DNA of 64,000 nucleotides. It comes from Temnothorax longispinosus. Lineage: Eukaryota; Arthropoda; Insecta; Hymenoptera; Formicidae. The stretch covers positions 12,330,856-12,394,855 of the forward strand of contig NC_092368.1 in NCBI RefSeq assembly GCF_030848805.1, in the 5' to 3' direction. Positions within the stretch are counted from its first letter, which is position 1, and each line of letters starts with the position of its first letter. Below are positions 47,312 to 59,893 of the stretch, one piece after another. The position numbers and the translations under genes were made by a program. The notes below the pieces were generated by a model. The model was not told the DNA's origin and did no database searches. It saw only the letters and a program-made list of their open reading frames with translations.

Positions 47312-47812
47312 TTAATCATTGCGTGTCAAAAAATTTTCCGAAGTCAAGCTGTGTAATAATAGTCAAGTAGTAAAAAATCTATAAATTAAATAAAAATCGA
47401 ATTCTTTAAAACTGTGACATAAAAAAGTAGTAATTCTCAACAAAAAGTAGACTTATAGTCTTATAAACTCGAATTAGCATCAGCTAAATTCTCAAATTAA
47501 CGAAGGCTCCTATGCTTCAATTCCAAAAAGCGACTGAACGAGCAAGGATTCAGTTTTATTATTTTTCAACAGTATAATTTAATTTTTCTTATATTTCACA
47601 GTATTTACATTAAATTTCATAAAGAAAATTATGATTTATTTTGAAATATATTCAGTAATTTTTCAATAACTTTCATTTCATTTATCATAAATTTCATAGT
47701 ACTTTCAGCAAAATATTTTCATCTGGGTCAATTGAGACAGAATTTCAGTAAAATTCCATTATATTCAGTAAAATATTTCCATCAGGGTAATAATAATAGT
47801 AATAGGATTCTA

Positions 47813-48360
47813 AGATTTAAAATTAATTTAATATAAGAACGCCATCAAGTCCGAGCTAGGATCTAAGTAGCAAATAATTTCCGTGTAAATTTCCAATACT
47901 ATTTCCAACTAAACTGCGCGCCAACGAATTGTCGGTCTTGAAACACAGCTTCTTCGTTAGAACCGTAAATTGACTTAAATAAATCGCAAATCGATTTAAT
48001 TTTTGATGTTGATACAAATCGTATCTAACATTTTCCTTCCCCCGAATATTACTGTAAAGAATTTATTGCGAAAAAATATTATCTCAGTCAGGGTTTTTTC
48101 GCAATAAATTCTTTACAGTAATATTCGGGGGAAGGGGGGGATGTTAGATACGATTTGTATCAGCATCAAAAATTAAATTAATTTGCGATTTATTTAAGTG
48201 AATTTACTGTTCTAACGAAGAAGGCTGTGTTTCAAGACCGACAATTCGTTGGCGCGCAGTTTAGTTGGAAATAGTATTGGAAATTCACACGGAAATTATT
48301 TGCTACTTAGATCCTAGCTCGAACTTGATGGCGTTCTTATATTAAATTGATTTTAAATCG
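47813..48360. repeat. 550-bp palindromic element
   Basis: Arms including GAACGCCATCAAGT and CGCGCCAACGAATTGTCGG are inverted about a centre near 48088. Confidence 0.92.
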
Positions 48361-49562
48361 CTGCAGTGACTGCTGTCAAAATGCATTCTGCGCTTAGCGC
48401 TGTTTATAATGTGCAAATAAAATATACGCTCGCTCATCTATTTGCATTAGTGTCATCTTGTGCACTGTGTTACAAGAATTCGTGCAAATGGGGTAAATTG
48501 CTACTTATATGTGCACATGGGTGCATTTATATATCTTACCGTTTAGAGTACAAAATATCTATTCTCTAATGGGTAGATATAATTGCAACCCGTCTGTAAT
48601 ACAGCAGCGTGTTTATAATCCAGTAAGTAAATTAATAGCAAATTGTTGCCAATTTGGCATTAAACTCACTTACAAAGAACTTTGCTCATTTTTATAAAAG
48701 TTTTAGGCCCCTCGCGTATAGTAACGAGACTTAAAATGAAAGATTATTGTTAGATGATTGAAATATTTCTGTATAAACATAATCCTTTATTGTAAGTTAA
48801 TACCGATCAGAGATACACTCTTTGAAAAATTAGAAAAATGTACGAAATGGCTTTGTTTCATTCGATTTTTCGACGTCCTAGGCATCTCCCTGTGATGACG
48901 GATAATAAACTACTTGAATATATCAATTGAAATACTTTATACAAATAAATTTGTTACTATACTGATCCAGCTAATTGCAAGTTTCTGGATGTGAGTCAGG
49001 GATATTCAAAATAATTGATTGTAGAATATTCTGATCCTCTAACAATAATTTTTTATTTTAGCAAAGTCTCGTTGTTATAGACGCGAGGGTTCTAAAATAG
49101 ACAGGGTTCTTTGTGGCAAATCCAATTATCAATAAAGTGAAACGTGATATAAAATAATGTAAAATCTCATAAAGTGAGAGAATGTAAAAGTAATGTTTTA
49201 TTATAAAACAATAAATATTTTAAAATTGAAAAATCTTCCTATACTTATCTTCCCGATAATCATGTAATGGTCATCACCTGCGATGATGTTTAAAACTTCC
49301 AAAAAACTTTGTTCCCAATTGCAAATAACACTTAATATAATACTAAAAAGCAACGTACATTAAAATATGTTTAACGCATTACAAAATTTTTTTGCTTTTT
49401 TACTTAATTTTTGCATATACTTACAATAGATTGGGCAGTAAAAATAATCAATAACTCAATAACATAAATGTTTTATCGTTTATAGATCTTCACATGTTCG
49501 AATTCCATTTCAACGATGACAAAATCTAGTTTCCTGTTCATATTTTTTATTGTTTCTATCGT
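48361..49562. other. Non-coding, with one inverted-repeat element at 48708-49096
   Basis: 48708-49096: CCCTCGCGTATAGTAACGAG mirrored at its right end, with CTAACAATAATTTTTTATTTT arms. The rest shows no gene. Confidence 0.55.
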
Positions 49563-51125
49563 ATATCGACTGATATCTTTCGGGAGATCGTATCTCAAAA
49601 ACTGTCACTTTACAGGATTCGTAAATTTTTGTTTCGTTGATAAGCAACAAACAAGATAGTTCGATCATTGCTTTACTGTTCAAAAGTATAGTGATTTGGA
49701 ATTAAAATACATCTTTATTGTTTAATTTGATATTATTCGTGGGAAACAAACGCAAAAACGCAATTTTTATAGATACGACGCACTTCAAAATTGTAATCAA
49801 ATGAACAAGATACGACATATTTATTTTTAAGTAACATTTATTATTGTCCATTTAAAAATAAATATGTCGTATCTTGTTTATTTGATTATAATTTTGAAAT
49901 GCAAATTTGTCGTATCTAAAAATACGAGAAAATACGAGAAAATTTCGACAACTATAATTCATTTTTGTTGATCTATTTTAAGATAGGATGTAGACACTTA
50001 GCTTTGGGGTTGCCTGACCGAGTGTTTAAGTCGTTCTCCGGAAAATTGATTTTCTCTAGATTTTTTTAAAACTGCGAATATACGTTAATTTTTAGATGTG
50101 CTTTATGCGATAGTATAAATTTCAATACCTCTTGCGGTATTATTTAATAAACATCGAGATACTGAGTTTCAAAATTTCAACTTTTAACATGTAATTCCTA
50201 TTCCGAACTATTGTAAAATAAGAGACATTATAATAAATTGTGAAAAAAGTTTTCTCTAAATGTTTTTGAAAAATTAGTATATGATGCTCTATAAAAATAG
50301 AATAAATAATTGCACGCGATTTGATGAATTTTTCGCTCGGTTCATATCAGAATGATAGAAGAGAAGAGGCGTCAGTTACTTGGCAACGCCGCATGAGTTC
50401 TTACGCGTGAAGTTAACTTCTTACTTTTTATAGATGTTATTATATAATATTTTGTATACATATAAACATCTTTTTAAGCACGAATACAAGTTGAGCACGA
50501 CTGGAGCCGGAGAACGTCCTTAAGGGGATCCTAAAGCCGTCTGTAATACCGGCTTTTTTTCTTAGCACTAATCTTTAATTGACTTTATAGAAATGCAAAA
50601 TTCTTGTCTAGAATTAAAGTACGCATCAAAATCTAGGTCATGGTGGTCAAATTTATATCGAAAACGAAAAAAAATTAATATTTTTGTTAATTTTTGGTAT
50701 AAGTGACGACAATATTTGCTTTGTACAAAAATTCCACGATAAATATCCACAAAATTAGACCGGCATGACCTAGGGACAACATTTAAGAACAATATCGTGC
50801 AATTAGATCTAAGATTGAAAACCTAGAAAAAAAGATTACTTTATATAACTTTTATATGTGCAAAAGCACATTCAGGTTGACAGGATAAGCAATATTGCGT
50901 GTGGCAAAAGATGGCGCAGTAATCGAACAAAGACAGATGCCTCTCGTTAGACAAGGACAGATATAGATATATGACAAGAAAACAGAATTAGAAATGTTGA
51001 CATTATCGACGTCGAGGAAGTTCAGCCTTCACTTTAGGATCCCCTTAAGCAGAAAAATCGAAAATTGTGTAAAATCGATCTCGAATTGTGTAAGATACGA
51101 CCTCCCGAAAGATGTCAGTCGATAT
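49563..51125. mobile_element. TIR element with nested inserts
   Basis: ATATCGACTGATATCTTTCG at the left mirrors CGAAAGATGTCAGTCGATAT at the right. It contains an inner hairpin (49786-49901) and the family C MITE (50520-51048). The untouched middle (49910-50510) is AT-rich and non-coding. Confidence 0.6.
50520..51048. repeat. Family C MITE, full length, copy 4
   Basis: TTAA at both ends; AGGGGATCCTAAAGCC and CTTTAGGATCCCCT. 529 bp, collinear with 6664-7190. Its left part matches the arms of the palindromic derivatives at 13246 and 14585. Confidence 0.92.
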
Positions 51126-52421
51126 GTGAAAAATATATTTCTTGATTAAATTAATAAATTAAAATTTAAGAAATTAATAATAAAATAAAAATTAATTTTA
51201 TAAACTAAAATTTAAAATATTAGATATTAATTAAAATTTAAAGAAAAATAAAAATTATAGTCAATAATTTTATAAACTATAAATTAAAAATATTTCCGTA
51301 ACATTCTTTGCAGTGTGTGTGGAGATGGGTATAGTATCGGTATTGTTAAATTGATTATATCAATTTAATTATGTGATTGTACGTTTCAGTTTCAGACTGC
51401 GTTTCAAGATTGAAAGTACGGCGCGTGTAATTGACGAAGCGAAAGAATATACTTTTAAAATTCACACGAAAAATTGTTACTATATAGGTGAACAAAATTC
51501 AGCCTGACCGTATTTGGCAGTTTAATTTGATGAAAATATTAATTTTATGAAATTACCAGGAAAATTATATAAAAGTTTATTTTTGAAATTTTAATTAATA
51601 TACAAACATGAAACTTTCCTACACGACGGTATAAATAATAAATATAATTAATTGAATAAGTTTATTAAAGAAGCATCGCGAATTAAAATATTTATCCTTT
51701 ATTTGTTCTTAAAAGAAATTTCTCATGTCATTTATGATTAAAAATATATAATTGATGCATGATTATTAACGCCGAGATTAACACAGAATCCTATTGCGTC
51801 AAGAAGTTGCAACTATAATACATATACCATTCAGAATTTATGAATTATTTTTTAATTATGTATTTGAAGTTAAGGGTTTTTTTTAAATATTAATCGCAAT
51901 ATTAATCGGATGGCAAAGTTAATTAAAAATAGCAAATATTAAAAATAAAAATAATACAATTTTTACTTTTGACATCCAGCCGCTATATGGCTCCGACATT
52001 TTTAATTTATCAACTGAATTTAACATCAGATTAATATTTAGCAACCTAAAAAACTCTTAAATTTGAATAACAAAAAATTTCATAGTTTCTTAATTAATCG
52101 TCTATGCGTAAGTCGCAACTTTGATGCAATAGACTCTATGTTAATCATCAATATCTTTTTAACTACAATTGACATAACAAATTTCTTTTAAGGGCTGAAA
52201 GTCCTAACAATTAATTAACATACTTAATTTTGATTGCAAAATATAACTTGTCTAACACGTCACGCGGAGTTCTCGGCTTAGGGATCAGTGCTCTGATTCT
52301 ACAACTATTAACAACAATTCGTTATCATTATATTGTCGTTGCGCAGCTTTTTTATCATATATATATTATATCTGCACAGCGATAATATAACAATGATAAC
52401 GAAACTGTAGTTATAAGAGTC
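51126..52421. other. AT-rich stretch, one weak inverted repeat
   Basis: CACAGAATCCTATTGCGTCAA near 51781 is mirrored near 52128, a probable degenerate MITE of about 370 bp. No gene seen. Confidence 0.4.
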
Positions 52422-52550
52422 AGGCCGGTATTCATAATTATTTAAGACCGTCTTAAGTTCAATCTTAAGATGTTATGAACCAATCACAGAGCCGTATTAG
52501 CGTCTTAAGACATTACTTAAGACGATCTTAAAGACTATGAATACCGGCCT
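52422..52550. repeat. Family E MITE, complete
   Basis: AGGCCGGTATTCATAATTAT and complement, with GTCTTAAG words in both arms. Confidence 0.9.
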
Positions 52551-53109
52551 TACAGCGACTTCGTCCGAAAATGACCTGCTTTATCAAGAACGTAGTTACT
52601 GCATTGGCCGCTACACGGTATGGCGCTGAAACCAGTGAGAAATGCTGGTCTCGTCTCAACCCGGACCTTTGGATATCTGTCTATTAATCTGTGACCTCAC
52701 AGTTCATCACTCTCGCAGTATTTTATGACTCCAAACCCTCTCTACTCTCTGTGTGTGTTTTTTGGTAGAAAATGGATAGGAAGAAGAGGATCTGTGTTGT
52801 GGTCACCACGATCACCTGATATGACACCTCTTGATATTTTTTCTTATAAGGGTTCTTTAAAGAAACCCTTATGGAAAAATACACTCAACGTTTGGTGTTA
52901 ACCGTTTAAAAAACACCATAAAAAACCCTTAAAGTTGGGTGTGATTTCGGACCGCTAATTGAAGGTTAACCTTTAATTGGCGGTCCAACACACCCAACCC
53001 TTTAAGAGTTTTCTTTGGATGATGGTTAACCTTCAAGTGATAGTTAACCTTCAATTAATGGTTAATCCTTAAAAATGATGGTATAAAATGAACCCTCAGA
53101 TGAAAGTAA

Positions 53110-54240
53110 CAAATATGGCGTCCCAATGAGAATCTTTTAAGGGCTCCGCTCGCTGGACCGGACTTCTCGCCTCGATCCTCGCCTCTCGGACGCTAGCTGC
53201 CGCAGCTCTCCCTTTCCTGGCGGTAAGCTCAGCTCCCTGGTGATCCGACTCTCGCTCGGTTGGTCTCCAGAACACGCGCCGCAACGATCAATCCGTCAAG
53301 AAAAAGGCAACGGACTCGAAGAAACGCAAGCAAGTGCGGCCATGACACCTAACAAGTGAGGAAGGAGGCGGGGACTCTTTGAAAGTGGCGACGCGCGCGT
53401 CGCGCCATCTAATGTGAAACGATCGGGCGATGTAAAACGCGAAAAGAATTCGAGCGCAATATCTGAACAAATTATTTAATTTCTAATAAGTCCAATTATT
53501 AACCCTTAAATGCCCCGTGGGGTCCAGCGGACCCCAGACCCTTTACAATGATATATTTTTAAATGTTTTTGCCAAAAATGGAGCTCATGCTCCCATTGAT
53601 GATAGTTGAGTGATTGACCTACCCGTTTGTACACTTAGCAGTACTCAGTTTACTTAATTTTTTATACTATGTTGAAATTAAAATTTTAACAATATAAGCA
53701 TTTTATTCTCTTTTCTAGGCTTTGAACAACATTGAAAAAAATTTTCATAACTAAAGATAAAAAATTCAATGAGTAAAGAGACATTTTTCATGCTGGGGTC
53801 TTTTAGACCCCTCATGTCATTTACGAGATTCTTGAGAGGTGTGGCATTTAAGGGTTAATATTTATTTTCCTAATTGAACTTATTTTTTATTTTGATAAAT
53901 GTAAATACAAATATCTTATTGTATTAATATTTAATATTAATAATTTAATTAGTTGCTTAATTTAACTTCTTGTTTAATAAATGAGCGGATGTAGTACTGA
54001 AAATGTACCTAATGTTATATAATATTTTAATTTTCAAAATTGTCAAATTACAAACAGGAATTTTGTTGTGACTTTTACAGTTATAAAGTAACTATTTAAT
54101 GAAAATAGAAACCTTAAAAAATTAATATTGTAACGCAATTATTGTAATGCTCAAATAAAAAAATATTTATATTATACATGTCTGCCAATACAATATAATT
54201 TTTTATTTATATTGCATTTTATATAATGGCAATGTTTTTA
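53110..54240. repeat. Repeat G, copy 1 (with MITE inserted)
   Basis: A GC-rich first half (CCGCTCGCTGGACCGGACT.. to ..CATCTAATGTGAAACGATCG), then AT-rich sequence. It matches 56788-57560 over its whole length except for the MITE at 53503-53854. Indels between the copies are not in multiples of three, so the minus-strand ORFs are not supported. Confidence 0.85.
53503..53854. repeat. TTAA-flanked MITE with an empty-site paralogue
   Basis: TTAA at 53499-53502 and 53855-53858; ends CCCTTAAATGCC and complement, with GGGGTC near both. Absent from the matching position in copy 2 (near 57177), where a single TTAA remains. Confidence 0.95.
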
Positions 54241-55024
54241 TTTAAAAAATTTGACTTAGGCCCTATTAGGCTCAATACAGGCCCTGGATCCAAAATCCAA
54301 TAAGATCATCTATTGGCCCCTTTTAAACATTTCAACTTTTATATCTGAAACACTTTTCCAATAAACCAAGCCGTCAATTGACATTTAACAAAAATTAACA
54401 CAATACCATTTAAACGACACCTAACGATAAAGGAGTCATGGCGACACTGATTAAATTGACATAGAACATTAAAGGTTAACACTCTGTTAACACCAAACCA
54501 ACATCCAACGATGAGGATCAATCTCCAACCTACACTAAACATTGAGGCTTAATCCCCAACCTACACCTATCATTGAGAGTAATCTCCCAATGTACACTCA
54601 TCATTGAGGATTGAACTCACGACTTTCCTAAACCATGGTCAACACTCAATCTACACCTAAATTTAAGTGTTGACACTTAACTTTGATGACAAACACTAAA
54701 CTTACGCCCAAATTTGGGCGTAAGTTTAGTGTTAACACTCAATTTAGGTGTTGACCATCAAAGTTGAGTGTACTTTTTCATAAGGGAAGCGTCATGGTTC
54801 ACTAGACCTACTACACGAAACGATATAAAAGATGGGATTTTTTTACTTGTGCTCAAGTTACACCACAGATGCTGCAAAAGGTCCGAGAGAATGTTTTTGT
54901 GCCAGAATCACTAAATGTATTGAAGAAGAAAGTCGTCACTTTAAACATCTATTAAATTAAAAAAAAAACGTATTTTTATTTTAATTTATTAAACAATTAC
55001 TATTAATTTTGTTTTATTCTGCTA

Positions 55025-55320
55025 ACACACACACACACACACACACCCTTGGCTAATGCCGGCGGTACTGTAACTTTCAAGCTCTACTTATAACTCAAAA
55101 AGTACTTGATAAAAAAATGTTTTGTTATAGTGTTTTGAAAAGCTCTCGAGGTAAGCTACATGAATGTGCAATAAAAAATGGGGGTTTTCATTTAAAAAGT
55201 TTAAGATAATTTTTACGGGACCTTGACCACACTCTTCAAGGTTATACTGACATTGCTATGTAATGTGTTACTTAAAACCCTACAACTTTTGTACGAAACA
55301 TTTTTTTTTACAAACAGTAT
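55025..55320. repeat. Interspersed repeat F, uninterrupted copy
   Basis: Reverse-oriented copy of 40735-40910 plus 42831-42985, continuous across the point where the family D element sits in the other copy. Begins in an AC microsatellite. Confidence 0.88.
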
Positions 55321-56575
55321 TTTTGAAGCTAAATTCTGCGACCTCTCCTTCCGACCCCTCCTTCCACCACTCATACTCGCTACTTTTTCTCTCTTCCGGC
55401 CTGGCTCCCGCCTCACTCCCTTCTCCCCTACCCTTCCTCCCTCTCTCCTCTGCGCTCTCCACTCGTTCCGCCCCCTCTTCCCTTTTCTCTAGCACCCTTC
55501 TAATCTTCTCTAGCTCCTCTGCAATCTTACTCCACACCCTCATCATACCCTGCGACTCCTCCATCTCTCCCTCTATTTTCCGTCCCCTCACTTTACCCTC
55601 CTTCCTTCTTCTCCACCTACACCCTCTCGCCTCCCCTTCTCCTGCTTCGCCTCTTCAGCACCTCTTCAGCCTTTCGTCTCGTCCCCCTCCGCTCCTCACC
55701 CCACTCTCCGTCCGCTTCTCCGTCTCCTTTCACTGCTTTCTTTCTCCTCTTTCTACTCTCCCCGACTTCACTCACTCCCGCTTTTCCTCTCTTCTACTCT
55801 TTTTCTTGCCTCCTTTGAAAACTCTTTTACGCTTTTTACCTCCTCTCTCTTCACTATCCTCCACTTCTCGCTACCACATGTTGTCAAACTTGTCACTACG
55901 CTTCGCCCTCTTTAATCGATCCATCGCCTCAAACCATCTATTTCTGTCGCTCATTTCTCATTCGCCGACGTGAGATACTCGCCGATGTGCACCCGCATTA
56001 AGCCTCTTCTGCTCGCCTCTTACGTCATCTCCTCCATCGTCAGCATCTCCACCCTCCTCCTTACCGACCAGCACTTCCTGCCGTACACTCCTGCGCGCCA
56101 CGTTCCGCCGCCCCGCAGTGGAGCCAACATACTCTTTCGAAGCAGTCGACCCGCCGCGCCGCCGCGCCGGCCCGGTCCGTTATTTCCACCGCGCCTTCTT
56201 CTCGCCGATAACCAACCAGCGGGCCTCACGTCTCCACTTTTGTCCGCCAGACCCTACTCAGGCCACCGCTTCTCCTCTGCAGCCTCTCACCTCTTCCGTC
56301 TCTGCCCCTTCTTCTTCCTTTTCCTCATCCTAACCTCCAAGCGCACCCTGACTTTCGGCCAACACCACTCTCCACTCGTGTCACCCTCGACTCCTCCTCC
56401 ACTTCCTCGATTTCTTCTTTGCCTTCTCCACCAACTCCACCTCACCTCTTCATTTTCCCGGCCTTTATCACCTCTCCAAGCCTTTATCTTTCTCCGCCCT
56501 TACTCCTGGCCAACCGCTCGTTTCCACTCCTCAACCGAAAGTCAGGTTTTCTCAATGTATTTGGCTAAATAAGAG
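55321..56575. other. 1.25-kb strongly strand-biased pyrimidine-rich region
   Basis: The plus strand is mostly C and T, giving long frames on both strands (for example 55263-55973 plus and 55280-55591 minus) that are rich in Ser/Pro/Leu or Glu/Arg/Lys. The minus-strand frame MMRVWSKIAEELEKIRRV looks like a coiled coil and might be the ORF1 start of a non-LTR retroelement, but no zinc knuckle or reverse transcriptase follows. I do not call a gene. Confidence 0.5.
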
Positions 56576-56787
56576 GCTTTACTACAGTACAATCCGCAAT
56601 TAAATATTACATAGTTAATATTTTGCATTAGGTTGCTGCAAGGGCAGCGTTCGGCTGATGACAAAGAACGAGACGTCTGTTGTAGCGTGGAGACATAAAA
56701 GTAAAGCATACATAATTCTCAGATCTCAAGACAAATATAAACTCTAGCAGAGGCCCTTGTACTTTTTTGACTAATGTCTGTCTTCAA

Positions 56788-57560
56788 ATATGGTGTTCCA
56801 ATGAGAATCTCTTAAGGGCCCCGCTCGCTGGACCGGACTCCTCGCCTCGATCCTCCCTCTCGGACGCTAACTGCCGCAGCTTTCCCTTTCCTGGCGGTGA
56901 GCTCTCCCTGGTGATCTGACTCTCGCTCGGTTGGTCTCCAGAACACGCGCCGCAACGATAAATCCGTCAAGAAAGAAATAACGGACTCTATACCTTCGAA
57001 GAAACGCAAGCAAGTGCGGCCATGACACCAACGAGTGAGGAAGGAGGTGGGGGCTCTTTGAGAGTGACGACTCGCGCGTCGCGCCATCTAATGTGAAACG
57101 ATCGGGCGTTGTAAAACGCGAAAAGAATTCGAGCGTAATATCTGAACAAATTATTTAATTTTTAATAAGTTCAATTATTAATATTTATTTTCATAATTGA
57201 GTTTATTTTTTATTTTGATAAATGTAAATACAAATATCTTATTGTATTAATATTTAATATTAATAATTTAATTAGTTGCTTAATTTAACTTCTTGTTTAA
57301 TAAATGAGCGAATGCAGTACTGAAAATGTACCTATTATATGTATAATATTTTAATTTTCAAAATTGTCAAATTACAAACAGGAATTTTGTTGTGATTTTT
57401 ACAGTTATAAAGTAACTATTTAAAGGAAATTGAAGCCTAAAAAGTTAATATTGTAACGCAATTATAATGCTCAAATCATAAAATATTTACATTATCCATG
57501 TCTGCCAATACAATATAATTTTTTATTCATATTGCAATCTATATAATGGCAATGTTATTA
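56788..57560. repeat. Repeat G, copy 2
   Basis: Collinear with 53110-54240 without the MITE. Carries a 9-base insertion near 56990. Confidence 0.85.
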
Positions 57561-58163
57561 TATATTTGACAGGCAAATAAAAATAGCTTCGAATCGATAT
57601 CGAAATGATGAAATATCGATGTCTTAACAGAAAATACATAATTTTTGCTTGTTTACAGTCTGGTGTGATGAATGTATGTCACAAATAACCTTTTCTTTTA
57701 AAAAATGTCATAAACCACAAACATCGAAATAAGCTTCTTTCGAGCATTATTTTGATATGATGAATCGATGATTTCGACGTCAATTCGACGTCGATTTGAT
57801 GGGTCATTTCTCGCTGAGATTTTTCGACTTTTTTAAGTTGAAATAACTATAAAACGATACGTGTTAGGTTCATTTTCTCGACAGATTCAAATTCTACAGG
57901 AAAAAAATCTATAGAAACCATACGTTATTGTTGGTCGGTAAATCTCATTTAGTTCTTGAAGTTGCATTTTGTTGAAGTTGCATTTGGATTATATTATAAA
58001 GACGCGTACGTAAAAAACCGATTGTCTGAATATCGTACATAACAACGGAATAATCTTCCCTTTTTTACGGCGGATTCCGGTGAGCTCATCACGTGGTCGA
58101 TTGAGTTAATCCGAAAATTCAGATGAGTCCATTATATAGATATGTAAGAACTTTGCGTTTATT
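57561..58163. other. No recognised feature
   Basis: AT-rich. A short CGACGTCAATTCGACGTCG palindromic stretch near 57777. No ORF or repeat match seen. Confidence 0.4.
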
Positions 58164-59690
58164 GCTTCCTCATAGAGGAAGCTTTGTTTTCGTGAATTTT
58201 GTATATGAACCTTTGATTGTGTATAAAGTTGGGTCTAATCAACCAAATTTAAATGATTTATATATGAAATAGGGGTAGAAGAAACCAACAAAGAGATTGG
58301 TTTTTGAGTTTTTGATGCCAATATGTTCAGAGTGTTCTAAAATGTCGAAATATTGCATTAAAATCGCATGTCCGTATGTATGTATGTATGTATGTGCAGA
58401 TTTGATGTCCGTGATTGCTCTAACTTCCGTAAATATTGAGATATCGGGCTGTTTTTTTTTTAATCGATAGAGTATCATTTAAGGAAGGTTGGTATTGAAT
58501 TTGGCGATGATCGGTAAAGGGGTTTTTTTTTTAATTTTGTATTTTTTTAGAAATGTTTATGTTTGCTCTAACTTCCGCAAATTTGGAGATATTGATCTAT
58601 TTCTCATTTTATTATATCTTTCAGTCTTTTCTACCCCTATTTCATATATAATTTTTTAAGATTTGGTTGATTAGACCCAGCTTTATACGCGATCAAAGGT
58701 CCATAATTTTGATCGCATATAAAGCTAAGTCTAATCAACCGAATTTAAAAGAATTATATATGAAATAGGGGTAGAAAAGACCGAAATAAAAATTGTTTTT
58801 GGAGTTTTCGATGCCATTGGTTGATTAGACCCAGCTTTATACGCGATCAAAGATCCATAATTTTGATCGCATATAAAGCTAAGTCTAATCAACCTAATTT
58901 AAAAGAATTATATATGAAATAGGGGTAGAAAAGACCGAAGTAAAAATTGTATTTTGAATTTCCGATGCCAATGTGTTGCTTATGTTCGAAAACGTCGAAT
59001 TTAAATTTATTGAGGATCGGTTTTGAGGATCGGCTATCCATCAAAGAACTTAGGGTAGATTCAACACCAAATTCAACACCAATCTATCTTTAATGATACT
59101 CTATCCATAAAAAAAAGTATGCAAGTAGAAACTTGCACATTGCTTCCTCATAATTTTTAAGTGTGCAAGTAGAAACTTGCACATTGCTTCCTCATAGGTT
59201 TTTAGTGTGCAAGTAGAAACTTGTACATTGCTTCCTCATAGTTTTTAAGTGAGCAAGTAGAAACTTGCACATTGCTTCCTCATAGTTTTTAAATGTGCAA
59301 GTAGAAACTTGTACATTGCTTTGTTATAGTTTTTAAGTGAGCAAGTAGAAACTTGCACATTGCTTCCTCATAGTTTTTAAGTGAGCAAGTAGAAACTTGC
59401 ACATTGCTTCCTTATAGTTTTTAAGTGTGCAAGTAGAAACCTGCATTGCTTCCTCTAAGAGGAAGCCAAATTAATAAATATCTACTAATAATTATGCATA
59501 CAAAAACAGGCTTCCTCATAGAGGAATCAATGTGCAGGTTTCTACTTACACACTTAAAAACTATAAGGAAGCAATGTGCAAGTTTCTACTTGCTCACTTA
59601 AAAACTATGAGGAAGCAATGTACAAGTTTTTACTTGCACATTTAAAAACTATGAGGAAGCAATGTGCAAGTTTCTACTTGCACACTATTA
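58164..59690. mobile_element. Family D element, copy 3
   Basis: Starts at GCTTCCTCATAGAGGAAGC. The middle repeats a TTATACGCGATCAAAG..TTTGATCGCATATAAAG hairpin twice (58681-58735 and 58835-58885). It ends in an eight-unit 44-bp array (59118-59466) and four inverted units (59527-59690). Confidence 0.75.
59118..59466. repeat. 44-bp tandem array, eight units
   Basis: Same unit as 42318-42668; the first base positions vary (GTGAGCAAG or GTGTGCAAG). Ends in a GCTTCCTCTAAGAGGAAGC hairpin. Confidence 0.93.
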
Positions 59691-59879
59691 CTAATATTTA
59701 CTGTGTTGCTCAATACTGATTTAATAACAATACTGTATGAGTTATGAGATAATAACGTTTACACGTAGAGTCATATCTGTTACGTTATAATGTTCTTTGT
59801 AAGACTGATTTTATATCGATTGGATGATTAAACCGTTAAATTTAAATAGTACACTGCGTTTGTCGTTTAAATTTCAACA

Positions 59880-59893
59880 GGTTATGGGCCCAG
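59880..59893 (+). other. Copia-type primer-binding site of a second, older element
   Basis: GGTTATGGGCCCAG directly after ..TTTCAACA. It matches the internal initiator-Met tRNA site used by Drosophila copia. It implies an LTR ending at 59879, but I could not fix that LTR's start. Confidence 0.6.

Larger units (their letters stand above)
52866..54785. mobile_element. 1.9-kb TIR element
   Basis: CCCTTATGGAAAAATACACT at the left mirrors AGTGTACTTTTTCATAAGGG at the right. Subterminal words (AACACTCAA, TTAGGTGTTGACC) repeat on both sides, and 54450-54740 has several AACCTACAC. It contains repeat G copy 1. Confidence 0.75.
52764..54957 (+). pseudogene. Tc1/mariner-superfamily transposase C-terminus, split by a 1.9-kb insert
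   Basis: 52764-52845 encodes RKWIGRRGSVLWSPRSPDMTPLD, the end of the catalytic domain of a DDE/D transposase common in insects. Sequence 54786-54957 continues the same protein: QVTPQMLQKVREN and then, in a shifted frame, RINKCIEEESRHFKHLL before TAA. Between them lies a TIR element (52866-54785). At least one additional stop (near 54806) and a frameshift (near 54910) are present. Only the last quarter of the transposase remains. Both halves are on the plus strand with the break in the expected place, so the insertion interrupted a once-contiguous copy. Confidence 0.75.

Noticed and set aside
55263..55973. 236-codon plus-strand ORF
   Set aside because: Low-complexity Ser/Pro/Leu frame created by pyrimidine bias, with overlapping frames on both strands and no domain.
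55970..56572. 200-codon plus-strand ORF
   Set aside because: Same compositional cause, no recognisable motif, and it starts in the same biased tract.
53096..57087. Minus-strand ORFs shared by both copies of repeat G
   Set aside because: Similar peptides reflect DNA identity only; one-base indels between the copies break the frame.
58239..58478. 79-codon minus-strand ORF
   Set aside because: Lies wholly in family D repeat sequence that also occurs, with stops, in the other copies.
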